Part shown: positions 1-12,665 of the stretch, piece by piece
How the letters are laid out: each line of letters begins with the position of its first letter
Numbering within the stretch: the first letter of the stretch is position 1
Assembly: GCA_000499405.2 (NCBI GenBank)
Contig: HG738138.1
Coordinates: 19,011,753 to 19,075,752, forward strand
Reading direction: 5' to 3'
Length of the DNA stretch: 64,000 nucleotides
Source: Onchocerca volvulus
Taxonomy: Eukaryota > Nematoda > Chromadorea > Rhabditida > Onchocercidae
Notes under the pieces: generated by a model
What the model was told of the DNA's origin: nothing
Database searches by the model: none
The model's input: only the letters and a program-made list of their open reading frames with translations
Position numbers and translations under genes: made by a program

Positions 1-3000
1 ATGGAAAATGGATCCAATTCATATCAGAATAATATGAAAGAATTGCCGGTGAATGGGATTGAAGTGACGCGTAAGAGACGTTTCTACAAGGCAAACGAGA
101 ATCCTCCAATTTTACTTGCATTACTTTTTGCATTGCAAGTAAGTGCACTTTTGTTCTTATAATTATTCAATGTATGTTTCAATGTTTTTTTTGTTTTTTT
201 TTAATTTTCTATTTCTTAAATATGTTTCAGTCTATTTAATTTACATTTGCTTGTTTGTAACTGTTTATAACATAAGAGCGAAACCTTTCAAACATGAATC
301 GTTTCGGATCATTCCCAATTTATTTTATAAAATATAAAGTCAATTTTTAAATCAAAACTGCGGAATTGTGTCATTGAAATGAATGACAATTTGAAGAATT
401 TTCGTCGTTCGACACTTTGAAATTTAAAATTTATTTAAATTTCAGGATTTTGCCAATTAACACAAAAAGTATAGTCAAAGGTTTTGATAGTTGAAGTGCT
501 TGATATGTAGTTAATGCTTAGAATACCTATTACAATGTCATTATCTAATTAAAGATAGAAATAATTTGGCACAAATCAGTGATTTGAAACAAATGACCAG
601 TGTTTTATTTTCATCCCTATCCATGACTTTTGTAGCTACCTTGAGTTAATCATAGTTTTGCAGATAGTTTATGAATGCAGTTATTCTTATATGATCAGAT
701 GAACCTATGGTACCTTTTTTAATTTTCGTGGTTTCAGCAATGACTTATGGTACTTATTTCAGCAAGTAATGGTATGTGTAAGCGCTCTTTTAACAATTCC
801 ATTTATTTTGTCAAATGAACTTTGTGCCGGTCGCGATGTATATACACTACGAGTACTGCTTATTTCATCAACATTCGTCGTTAGTGGCATGTCAACCATA
901 ATTCAGACAATGCTTGGGACAAGGTTCTTTACCTTTAATTTGAAAGTAGCCCAATCGATCGTTGCACTACACTGCAATACAATCTTGCTCAACTTTCTGA
1001 AAGTAGATTATGCTATAAAATTAGGTAATTAATTAGCATTTGCTCTAATATTTATTTTTCGGCAGTTATAGCAACTAGCAGAAATTATATTTCTTATTTT
1101 AAAAAGAAATTCTTAAATAAAAAAAAATTATATATTTCAAGTTTCAAACTTTAATTGCCGAAATGTAATAATAGATCTAAAATGGTTGTGCACCGTCAGG
1201 ACATTGTATGAATTCATGGAATGGCTCGGAAATTAATAAGAAAGTGTTTCAGGTTAGCGCTTTTACAAGGTACAGCATTTGCATATATTCCGTCGATTCA
1301 GGTGTTCATGCAATTACCTGAATATAAATGCACTTTTACGGATACTGATATTGTGGCTGCTTCCATTTATCAGAATAAGCTTTCTATTGTAAGCATCTCA
1401 ATTTCAATCTTTGATTCAACATTTTTCAGTTATTTCAAATTGCATGCTGCTATGTTTCAGGAAGAAAAGAATCTTTTTAAGCGAGTTTTTCTTCGTAATA
1501 TAATGTTTTTGTTATTGAATTTATTTTCTTTCCATTCATAGTAAATTTTAAGCTGTGATTTTGATAATACGGGCATATATCAGCTGGTGAATTTTAGTGC
1601 ATTGTGAATAATTAGCAATTAAATAAGCAGGAAACAAGTAGTAACTAATTAAATAATGAGAAATTCAAGTAAGCAAAACTGTGGCGAGTAAGTAAGCTTA
1701 TCAAATGACCTGCTGGATATTCCGAACAATAAAAATTCTTAAAAGTAGATAAAAGTGTAAATGAAAATATAGATTCAAGGATGCTTGATTGCATCGTCTC
1801 TAGTACCAATCATAATTGGTGTGACGGGTATAGTTGGCGTATTAACAAAATTTATTGGACCAATTACCGTATCACCACTCATGTTACTCCTCGTACTCAG
1901 CGCAGTTGATTTATGCGTTGAACGGATTTCAAAGCATTGGGTTGCTGTGATGTAAGTTTTTTATAAGTTTCGAAAGTTTTTAGTAATCCAAAGGATTTTC
2001 GGGAAGGACGAATTTCCCGTTCAAATTTTCGGTTTCTGAGAATAAAGAGGAAAAAAGGGAACTGTTTATTTGCTGTTGGTTATTCAATGAAGTATCATAT
2101 AAGAAGTTAGCAACTTAATAAGACATAGATAGTTTCATGTAATAGAAATGGGAAGACTTCATATAGACTTTCTCGCTGCTTGAACTATAAATTAAATTTA
2201 AATTTTAAATTTAGACAAGCAGCTGCTTTGTTTGCTACAATTTTATATCTGGCAGATTGGAAAGTACCCACACTTGGTTATAAAAATAATCGTTTCGCTA
2301 TCGTTCGGAGCAATATTTTTGGCCAATATCCAGTAAGCCTATTTCAAATTTTGAAATTTGTAAAATTTTGGAAATAAGTAATATTAAATATTGAATTTTT
2401 CAATGCTATTCATTACAAATTGCTGATGATTATATATGAATTTTATTGAATTTTGAATTAGAAATAAATTATAAATTCATCAGCTGAAATGCTATTTCAG
2501 TATTTGATCGCTATATTGACATCCTGGGGCTTTTGCTTGTTTCTTACATTGACAAATTTGACAGCACCAGATAGTGCTGCTCGATTGGATAAAAATGAAA
2601 CACTTGCAGTAATCAAGCGTGCCGATTGGTTGCGATTTCCATATCCTGGTTAGGTTTGAGTTTTCTGAATTCGAGGTTAGTTGCTATAGAATAATCGCGA
2701 CAACTTATTGTACCTTCAAGTGTTTTCCACTGCAATTATCGTCAACTTTAAATATGGTAAATAATTCTAGAAATGATGCTGTAGTTGATTTTTGGATCTT
2801 TCAGCAACGAATTTCGGAACTTTTGACGAAAGATAATGAATGAGTTAAGAACGACTGAACTATTGCATTGTTATCCCTGCAGTAGTTTGCATGATGTGTT
2901 TACTTCCATTATTTATTTTTATTCCGATTAGGTGTCCCGCAGTTCCATACTGGACTTTTTTGTGCATTCGTCATTTCGGCGCTAACATCAGTCTTTGAAT

Positions 3001-4689
3001 CGGTCGGTGACTATCATGCAGCGGCGCGAGTATCCGAAGAACGCTCACCGCCTTCACATGCAATTAATCGTGGTATTCTGGCTGAAGGTAATATTGAATT
3101 AATGTTTTTTAATCAAGTTTTTAAAAAATTTTAAATATTTTCACTACATATTCATTGTACTTTGATAGCAATGGAAGAATTTAGGTTGTGGTTCCTTGCT
3201 AGCTGGATTACTTGGTCCGGGTGTTGGTATGACAACGCACACGGAAAATATTGGTGTCATTGGTGTCACTCGGGTAAGCGAATCTTTTTGAATTCACAGC
3301 AGAGAAGATTTATAACTGGCTTTTGAATCACGTCATTTTTAAAACCTTTTTTTTATCTTACCAAACTCGAAAATGTATGTCTTTCATTTCTTATTGCTTT
3401 ATCGATCATTATTTCTTTAGGTAATTGCATTTTCAATTAAATTTCATTGCGTTTCTACTCATCACAAATGATTTTTTACTTTTTAACATTATCTTCTAAC
3501 TCATTTATTTTTCTTTAATGGCCTCAGGTGGCAAGTCGGTTTACAATGGTATTAGCTGGAGTGTTACTCATCATGTTGGGCGTTTTTACGAAGATCGGCG
3601 CATTGTTGTCAACGATTCCAGATCCATTGGTTGGTGGTATTTTGGCTAGCAGTATGGCAATGGTTGGTGGTGTAGCAATAGCCAATATCCAACAGGTACG
3701 GCGAATTACCAAATTTAAGTTCCAAAGATCTTTTTCAACCTTCATAAATGAATTAAGATGATCAATAATTAATTACGTTCTCTCAGATAGATTGCTAGAT
3801 CGAACTTCATGTTTTGGCGAGATTTGAAGTTAATAATTTTTTTAGAAATTACCGCGCTTCGCATATTATTTCAGGTCGATTTGAAATGTACACGGAACGT
3901 AGCAGTGTTGGGATTCTCGATAATGGTTGGAATGATTGTACCAAGCTATTTCCGAGAGAATCCTATCGATACAGGTCCTATTTCCTTTCAAGTTCTCTGA
4001 TTATAATATTGTATGATTTTGTTCTGTTTTATAAAAATCGATCCTTAATTATCGTATTTGTTTAGGGATCGCTGTGGTCGATCAAGTGCTCACAGTTCTT
4101 CTTACATTACCAATGTTCGTTGGCGCATTTGTTGCATGCATTCTTGATAATACTGTCTCAGGTAATTTAAATTATAATAATAATAAATAAGAACATTACT
4201 AAAGATTCAGTAAATCTCATCGAAATAATCTCCTGCTCGTTATGAGACAGCCCAGCAATTCATATTACATTAGTTGGAAGAAATTTCTGGGATACCATTT
4301 GTTCATATTGCCAAAATTTGGGTCATTTGGTAGAATGGATTTTTTGTTGAGGACAGGCTACATCAAAACATGCTAAGCATAAGAGCGACTAAAGAATCGT
4401 GTCAGTAGCTATTTAATCATTTATGATTTAAAAGCTTCAAGAACATATATATTATCTTTACTTGATGTAAAACTATCAATTAAAATAATTCATTACAGGT
4501 GCTACTCGTGAACAACGTGGTTTACGTTCACGTGGTTTAGCATATGAGTTGGGCGAAAATAACTACGATGTATACGCATTCCCAGCTTTTGCTATGAAAT
4601 TGGTCGAGCAGGTTTCTTATCTGAAAGTATTGCCGTTCATACCGAAAGAAAAGAAAATCACCAATCGTGTGAACGACTCATTACCGTAA
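1..4689 (+). CDS. SLC23-family nucleobase/ascorbate transporter
   Basis: Polytopic membrane permease of the nucleobase-ascorbate transporter (NAT/SLC23) family, expected to carry nucleobases or ascorbate into cells. Exons: 1-138, 763-923, 1253-1388, 1461-1484, 1773-1951, 2215-2332, 2501-2648, 2932-3087, 3185-3273, 3528-3695, 3875-3974, 4066-4161, 4499-4689; the frame stays open to TAA at 4687 and gives 567 aa, normal for the family. Visible landmarks are FALQQVMVCVSALL in the first membrane segment, GTAFAYIPSIQ, the WLRFPYPG loop, and the NAT signature ENIGVIGVTR encoded by the exon at 3185. The signature starts with E, as in bacterial uracil permease UraA, whereas vertebrate ascorbate carriers have P; this leans towards nucleobases but is not proof. 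The 24-nt exon at 1461 has a weak donor and is the least certain part. The ATG sits on the first base of the window, so an upstream exon cannot be excluded. Confidence 0.9.
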
Positions 4690-6413
4690 TAATGAAAGTT
4701 TATAGTCTGTTAGGTATTGGGGGACAAAAATTAATAAAATCCATCGGGAACTGTGAAATATTAGGAAAAATTTCTAGAATATTAGAAAAAAAGTTGTGCA
4801 GGTGTTTTCATGGCTACTTTTTAAAAGAAATTGAGAACGAAGTTGATGACTGCAAACTATCTAATGTACCTTGGTTAGATCGTTTGGTTTGATCACTACC
4901 GACCAATGTTTCATAATGCATTCTTGGCATATTTGAAGCTTTTCCAGAACAGACGCTTGCTCTTTTCAAAAAATCGCTCTTCAAATTTATTAGAATAATT
5001 TTTCAAATCAAAATTTTCACTTTTCCTCTTTGAAAATTTTTACATTCTTGATATTTTACCATTTTTTCTTAAAACTCTTACGTATGTTGTATTCACAGAC
5101 AGCGGCAGAGAGATGTGAACTAAATCGATGAATCCATCCGAGTTTCCAACACATTAGAACAATTCAGAAAATTTTAAATCGATACAATTACAAAGAAATT
5201 GAAATAACATATTTCCTTGATCTTCCCGAGCTGTTCCCATGCTTTCATTTTTCTCAACCTTAACTTGCAAGATGTTGCATTTGTTCTCATTTTAAAAAGC
5301 AGAATACATATCCTTGTCTCCAGTGGACTACAAACGGTAGATCTTTTCATGGTTTTATGTAAGAAACGTCATAGTGCTAAATACTTATGTAATTCTAATA
5401 TAGGTATTTCACAGCATTATACTGTTGTTTGTATAATTTTTGAAGTGACTGCAAAAATTCCATGTAATAATAGAAATGAATGAACCGATTGTGTTCTTCC
5501 AGATTGTGAAAGGTTTTGCAACAGTTTCCCATAATACTGTGAATATTCCTTGCAGTATTTTATTCAATCTGGTTTGTTGTTGAAGTATATATAATTTTTT
5601 AATATGTATCAATCTATCAATGCATTTTTGAATGTACATGAAATTTTCTCAAATGATACGAAGACTTAATAAGAAGAATGAGTAATACTCATGCTGAAAT
5701 ATTTCACTAATAACAATAGCAATTTCCGAAGATTTAACTGAAACATGAAGAAGAGATTAGCACGTTTGCACTATAATAAAAAGCATATTTAGAGTACGAG
5801 ATGAGAAAGTAGAGGACAACATTGTTGAGTCCTGCTTTTTCGATTTTGTTTAAGAAGGGATGTTCAGAGGAGAAATTCAAATAGTTGTGAGCATTTCGGA
5901 TGGATCAAAGATCGAAGGGGAGGTGGGAAAAATGCAGATAAGTGGTAAGGACTTTCAAGGTATCGTAGACTTATTCATTAATAATTTTTCAAATCAAACC
6001 CTTCAGTTCCTTTCTCTTATTCTTGCATTACTGCTTTTTTTAAAATATTCCCAAAACATTACGACAAGATCTGAGAGAGATAGAACAATTCAGAAGAAGT
6101 GGGGATGTAAACGAGACGGAGTGAAGGAATCAGACTATAAAGGATTGAATCCTTTTCCTTTGAATCATAGCCATTAATATTGAAGAATTTGAAATGTATG
6201 AAAAAAAAAACTCGAGCATGAATACTGCCATATAACGCAGGATATTAATTTTCAGAAAAAGAAAAAAAAAAGAAAACAATTATATATCGGTAGAAGGAAT
6301 GACGAAAGAAGAGGTCATTTTAATTTATTACATGAGAAATTTAGAGAAAAGTCCGGACAAATAACTCATACATAAATGATGTCTTTCAGACCTTATCGTT
6401 AACAGGCGAAATG
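4690..6413. other. Intergenic region, no supported gene
   Basis: AT-rich spacer between the 3' end of the SLC23 gene and the convergent unrecognised gene. It contains the 3' UTR of the transporter. Two open stretches, 4692-4892 (66 codons, starting 3 bases after the transporter stop) and 5860-6177 (105 codons, with one hydrophobic segment near residues 45-65), have no recognisable family and no splice context. I treat both as chance ORFs in purine-rich sequence. Confidence 0.6.
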
Positions 6414-9138
6414 TCAAGCGAAAAAATCAGAATCGGAATCTTCGTCACTTAAATTAACCGTCTTCAACATTTCATCAGTCAGTCTATCTGTGAATGCCGA
6501 CTTTTTATTAGCAGCATCATCTGCTGAGCTTCCTAGGATTTCAGCTAGAAAATTAAATCCATTTTCTGTAGCTGTTGATAGATGCGAAGTCTGCGCGGTA
6601 CTTTCTATCTCCATAGGCCTAAAAAGTTCTTTTGGAAAATCAAAAAATGAAATAGATTGAAATAAGTTAATATTTATTTTCATAATTTCACTAAATGAAA
6701 GAGTTTTCTTAATAAGCGATTTTAACTTACTTTTACTTTAACACCCAAGCTGAATTTCCTCTTTTAAATTATGCGTTCAAGCTTTGAAAAGAAACCTATT
6801 TTTTAAAGGTGTTCATTTTCATAACTATTACACACTATAATACTTTCGAAAAATATCAAAAAAAAACCTCGACTTTGCAGCGACCATTATATCTATCACT
6901 TCTTGATTTGACGACTTTTGACTATCTCTTTGCACATTTAACATTTGATGGAGAACATTTGTTTCTGCGATGACTGCTGAAAGTTGAAGTATGATTTTGA
7001 TCATCTTCCGTATTTAATGTAACTCCTTTATTCTTTTTGATAAAAATTAAAAAAAAGAAATAGTCTGGAACGAAAATAAAAATTATGAAATTTCAATCGC
7101 AAACAATAAAAATTTTTAAACAAATCACTGGCGTTTTTATATATTAATATAAAACTCATTTTCAATGAGTTTCATATGTTAATATGAAGCCTGTTTTTAA
7201 TAAACAATTATAATAGTAGACAGACTTCCTTTTCAACTCCTTTCCGACCTTTAATCTCAGAATAAAAATAAACCAATGTTAACACAATTACTATTTGCTT
7301 CAGTCCGCTGTTCATCTTGAAGATAACTTGATTCTTTCTGATGCTCTATCGAAAGCATATTCGAATTTTTTTTCCCATCAGTAAGTGGCTGTTCAAACTT
7401 TCCCTTATTCTGATTATCTTTCTTTTCTCCTGTTTCATCATTACTATATTTTTGCAAATATTCCATCCGCATCCATTCATGACTTTCAGCATCTGGTCGT
7501 GGAGTATCCAATAATGCGCAAGAATCTAAAAGAAATAGTAAATTCAGATATCAATTATATCTATTTTAAGAATATTTCAAACATTTTCGACGGATTCAGT
7601 GACCGCACCTTGACAATCAGTTTTGCTTACCAATTTGCTTGATTTTTCTGCGTAATTCATGCAAACTTTTCAATTGAACGACATTTGATTCTTTTTCTGT
7701 CAATTCCCAAGGCATTTCTTGACTTTTCGAGGAACAAAATTCAGGTCCCAATGAAAGATAGTATTCCGCAGTGGATAAATGAAGTCGATGTTCACGTAAG
7801 TTTTCTAAATCTTCAGCTATCTCGCCTAATCGTTTCTTGATTCTGATCAAATCGGGTTCCATTGCTGGCCCACTACAAAGACCTTCAGTGAAATTTTAGA
7901 AACTTCGATCTTCAAAAAAATCACACATATTATTAAAATTCTTGGCAGAATTTCATGAAAAAAATCTGATTAAATTCTTGCCTTGATGGTATTGGATCAC
8001 TTGGTTCAAGATCATCCCGTTCTAATTCTGTACGTGGCATAATAAGACGTTTTCCAAGATCCCAGTGATATTTGTTCGTTGCCAAATTGTCTAAGATACA
8101 TCGTTGGGAGTGATTCGATGCTGATGACTATTCATAATTCAATCATTATAAATTGCAAATTTCGAAAATCTATAGGAAAAATTTACTGAATTTTGAGGCA
8201 TGTAATAATTTTTTATAAAATCGGTCGCTAATTCATACTAAATTTTACTTGTGTTTTAGTATACGTTCTTATTGTGAAACACATTAAATAATTGCTAATA
8301 TCAAAGGCTTTAAACGATACAAATTCACATTCAGTTTCCCAAAAATATAAGGAGAAAAGGGAGAGAATTTCAATGGTAAAAGTGAATGAAGTGTTCAAAT
8401 TATACCTGCTTGAAAATGTGCATTTTAGGTGGTTTCCAGCAAGGATATTTTTGTCGTAGAAAATTCACATATTCATCCTCAATGGAATTACAACAAATTT
8501 TTACCATTAGATGAAGAAAAAGTTGTTCAGAAGTGGAAGATCTATTTTTATGATTACAACTATGTATTTTCATGATTATATGCCTCATAAAAATTACAAA
8601 TTCTGACATTCATCATGATGAAAATGGACAGTTTAAATGATGATTTGCAAAGATTTAAATATACAGAATTCGTTGAAATTAAGGAAGGTCATGAAATATC
8701 TTCTTCTCGAATCAGAAACCAATTTTTTCTCAGTTGAAATAGAAATAGTTAACTGAAAATTCGGGGGAATTTCACGCAAAAAGTAAGGAGAACTGAAGAT
8801 CTCAAGGAAAGTAAGAACAGTTTTTCATTTCATATGTTTTCAATAATAGTACCATTCGTTCTTTGATACGGTTTGTTTTCAATTGATAACAGAACAGTAT
8901 TATTCCAAATGCAACCAATGTATAGCGAACGACAAATATCTCAAAAAGCACTCACTGTGGAAGGGGAACTATTTCATTGAAATCTTTGTAAAACTACGTC
9001 CTGACGCAATATCCTAGTAAAAGGCATAATCTAACTTACCCTCGCCTTTTTCGCTGTTTGCAATTTAACATCCATTTTTACTAGCCGTTTCTCCAATTCA
9101 TCTACTTCATTTTGGACAAACCTGGAATCAGTCATCAT
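6414..9138 (-). CDS. Unrecognised 350-aa hydrophilic protein
   Basis: I do not recognise this protein. The model has six exons (reverse strand): 9138-9040, 8127-7982, 7872-7631, 7525-7274, 6976-6868, 6618-6414. Phases match at every junction and the total is 351 codons including TAG. It begins MMTDSRFVQNEVDELEKRLV, a short heptad-like helix, continues with a second helical stretch around GEIAEDLENLREHRLHLS, then a low-complexity hydrophilic middle, and ends in an acidic tail LSDEDSDSDFFA. No signal peptide or membrane segment is seen. The charged composition and coiled-coil-like helices suggest a cytosolic or nuclear scaffold, but that is only inference. The intron after 7982 must use a GC donor. 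The start could be either of two adjacent ATGs (9138 or 9135). The 3' donor of the 6868 exon could instead lie 6 bases further in (AA|GTCGAG). Confidence 0.7.
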
Positions 9139-10159
9139 CGAACAACTACCTCAAATTGAGCTTTTAAAAGCAACAGCGACAAAGCAGAAGCAATCACCAT
9201 GGGAACCGATTCTATGATATCATTAACTTCAATCTTTTACTTATTTTGATAGCCACAAACCAACGATCTTTTTCTTTTTCTTTTAGAACGACCAATACAC
9301 TATAATTCGTGCAATTCAGAAAAAACTACATATTTCATTCATTTTATGAACAATGATAACATATAATAAATATATAATACACAAATTGATCTGCTTTAAA
9401 TGTAAAAATTACAGAAATAACAAAATGTACTAGCATAGACACTAAACAGCAAATCACTAAACTCTTTCCCCACGAATAATTATTGAAAATAAGAGTTAAA
9501 ATTCAAATAAAACATAAATATGATAAATTGTTCAGATTTTAAATCTATAAGTAATACATTTAACTATCAGCAACCACCAGGATGAGAAGACTTACTTCAT
9601 CATGATTCAGCTTTTTAGAGAATATTTTAGAGAAAATGAGACTACTGTCGCATAAAGGTAAAGAATATGTTTTGCACGTCAAGACAAAGAAGAGACAGTT
9701 TATATATTTTAACCTTTTCGGATTACGACCATCTTCCCGTTTTTAAAAAACAAAATTGCTTTTCAAAAATAGAAATTAGAATATTCCGGAAAGTGCAACT
9801 GTAAAGACAGCTGAATCATTTTGGCATTACACAGAATACAAGAATTTTTTTTTTAATTAGAAGAATTAAGATTACGAAGAAAACAAAATCCGTTCTACAA
9901 TACATCTGAATACATACAGCAGAAACACAACTGCAGTCAAACGAATAATTTGGATAATAAGCATTTCTATAATTTCAGTTCATTAAAACACCTTTGCAAA
10001 GATTATTAATCAATGATTTTCTTGCTAAAAATCATTAAAAACTTGGAAATTTTCAGAAGGATTTACTAATTTAATGATAATTTTTTTCATCTATAAAGAT
10101 GTCTCGACCAAAACCATATAATCAAAAAACTATTGCATTTTTAATAATCACGTGCATAA
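9139..10159. other. Intergenic region, nothing seen
   Basis: About 1 kb of AT-rich spacer between the unrecognised gene and the 3' end of gamma-SNAP, both on the reverse strand. The gap is much longer than the roughly 100 bases usual inside nematode operons. No exon, RNA gene or repeat structure was found. Confidence 0.5.
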
Positions 10160-12665
10160 CTATTTCAAATCTTCATCACTTCCATCACCCCCTTCTTCCC
10201 GAGTGTCATAATCGTTATTCCCGCCATTACGGCCACTTGTTTCAGAACTAGCTTTTAATTCTTTCATTAAACGCAGATACTGAAAAAAAAAAAAAATGAG
10301 TTTCACTATCATGAAACTGCACATACCGAATGACTAATTTTGAAAAGGATAACCTTACCATTTCATTTCATGACATAACAGAAAACTAAATTTTAAATAT
10401 GCATCCATTCAAACACAGGAAACTTTGGATAAGAAAAATTAGATACAAACTTGTTTTGCCTCAAACATCTAAAAATCAAGAGAAGAAATTCGCCAAGAAA
10501 ATTCCGAAATTAAAAAATCTTTCGAAAACAACAACTACCTCATTATCCATACCCCTTAAAATTGGCCGCTGAAGGACCTGCTGAAAATAATTATTATCAC
10601 CCGATTCAAATGCTGAGATCAATGCACTGCAAATCTTCGCATCTTCCGAAATTTCAAAGTCTTCACATCTGAATAAACAAAGAACAACAAAAGTAACTTT
10701 ACATTTTATTCATCAAAATTGAAAAAATAATAATCATGATGTGAAATGAAGCATATTTTGAACAATAAAACTTACCTGAAGGACTTTTGGAGACTTTTTG
10801 CAGCTGATACTGCATCATCACGCGCTAACTGGACAAGAACAAGAGCGGTAGTTAACTGTCCTACTCGACCAGCTTCCTAAAACAAAAAGAATGATCATAA
10901 TAGTACAAAATGCAATAAATGATTAAAAAAATCGAAAAATGATGAATGAAATAAACGATAATTTCATATAACGCATCAAATCCTTCAAATGAACAACGTA
11001 CACTATTGCCGTAGAAGTGAAAAGCTGAATAATTTCGGTTTTTATTAAAGTAGCAGCTAGAAAGGAAAAAGTATGAGATAAATGACATTTTAAATTATAT
11101 AAGTCCATATCCACATTGATTTAAACTTTTATCGCTTAAAAATAAAAAAAAATTCTACTTAACTGATTCTATAAAATTACATTTATCTTTTACTCTGCTT
11201 CACTGGACGTTAAAACCAAAATAAAACTGAAATTCTTACCAGGAAACATAGAAAATAAATATAACATATGACTTTCATCTTTTTTTTTATGACTTAAAAA
11301 ACTCATATGTAAAAAAAAAAAAAAAAAAAAGAACAGCGACGAAAAGACAAACAATACCACAGCAAGAATGAAATTAAAAAACACTTTAACTTCCATATAT
11401 TTCTCGATTTCTTCACTAATCATGTCAGCTGCTTCTTTATATCGCTTCATTTTCAAATACAGTTTGGTAAGCCGAGTTATAAATCCAGCAGCCATACGTG
11501 AACGATCTGTTTCTTGCACCATTGTTAGTGCTTTGTGATAAACCTGCATAAATTTCATCAAACCCAAATTTTCAAATCACATCTTTCAGCAAGTTATTTC
11601 TTAAATCCGATCTTATAATTCAATTCAAATTCGTATTCAAAATAAATAGAAAAGACTGACAAAACTAAATTAAATTTAAAAAGTAATGTTGAAGAAAAGA
11701 TCATTCTCCGAAAATTAGATGAAACTCAAAAAAATTACTCCTTCTTCATGGTCATCATCATGGAAAAAATTCTGGAATCAAATTGAGTTTTAAAATTTAA
11801 ACTCACGACAAAGCCTTTTAAGATGCAATTTACTTACCATTCCCTAAAAACTTAGAAAAGTAACTTATACTGGAATTCATCCAAGCTTATCTTAAAAAAC
11901 GTAATTAACAAAGCAAAACCTTGATAGCCTTTTCAGGGTCGATATCTTCTAAACATTTTGCAGCTTTATCAAGCGCCATAGCCGATGTATCAGTACTTCC
12001 TGATTCAGCATATCCATCTGCAGCTAAATCCATATACTTCAGTGTACCACAGCTATCACCCATTTCCTTACAAATTGTCGCCGCATTTTCATTGCATCTA
12101 TAAAAAATCTAGCTAAATAATTACTGCGTGTTTCTTGCATTATCTTGGATCACATGATCTAATTACCCTATACTAGCTCCATTAATTAGTTAGTGAAGTT
12201 GCATTTATGACAAAAATATTTACTTTGCCCAATGAAATAAATTGCCATTTTCTTTATGCATTTCAGCTGCTTTTAGATAAGCATCGCGCGAATGTTCCAT
12301 TTGTAAGGCATTTTTGAAGCAGACGGCCGCTCGATCATATTCTATTGCTGCACTATCATAATCGGGTTTGAATTTCATTTTTATGATCGATGTTTTCAGG
12401 CTAAAATATGATCAAAAAATGAGTAGTCCAGAATCGCTTTTTCAAACTCAAACAGAAGTGCTTTATAGCGATGCTATAAATGGGTTCGTCGAGACATATA
12501 GAATATAATTTATAATGAAAATTAGCGATATTTCACGCCAATAATAATTCAGAAAAGTGCAGATTTCCTACGAATTTTATTGTTCAAAGAGTAAACTCAC
12601 TGTGCTTCAGCTCTTTTTATACATTCTGTTGCTTCTGCAATACGGCGCTTGTTCATTTCGTCCAT
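10160..12665 (-). CDS. NAPG: Gamma-SNAP (soluble NSF attachment protein gamma)
   Basis: Adaptor that brings the ATPase NSF to SNARE complexes so they can be taken apart after membrane fusion; acts on the cytosolic face of endosomal and Golgi membranes. Exons: 12665-12601, 12400-12224, 12097-11920, 11543-11385, 10876-10776, 10668-10539, 10279-10160. All phases match, giving 309 aa; human gamma-SNAP is 312. The chain is a run of TPR-like helical pairs, for example DYDSAAIEYDRAAVCFKNAL, DAYLKAAEMHKENGNLFHWA and RYKEAADMISEEIEKYMEVK, followed by EAGRVGQLTTALVLVQLARD. The C-terminus is acidic and glycine-rich (GGDGSDEDLK), as expected for gamma rather than alpha/beta SNAPs. The start ATG is the first in frame, and the initial exon is short (65 nt). 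I assign the gamma type with confidence because of the tail and the overall length. Confidence 0.92.
12421..12441 (+). repeat. 21-bp direct repeat, copy 1 (gamma-SNAP intron 1)
   Basis: The sequence GAGTAGTCCAGAATCGCTTTT in the first intron of gamma-SNAP matches 20 of 21 bases with 12747-12767, which lies 82 bp upstream of the start codon. The two copies are in the same orientation and bracket the first exon. Confidence 0.7.

Noticed and set aside
4692..4892. 66-codon ORF starting just after the SLC23 stop
   Set aside because: It lies in the expected 3' UTR, in a different frame from the transporter, with no known family.
5860..6177. 105-codon ORF on the + strand
   Set aside because: No family, no splice or promoter context, purine-rich stretch; one or two ORFs of this size are expected by chance in 64 kb.
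8406..8541. 45-codon open segment (reverse strand) with a CAG|GTATAA donor inside intron 1 of the 350-aa gene
   Set aside because: Its entry phase does not match the upstream exon (ends in phase 0), while the flanking exons join perfectly without it. Kept out of the model; it could be an alternative first exon.
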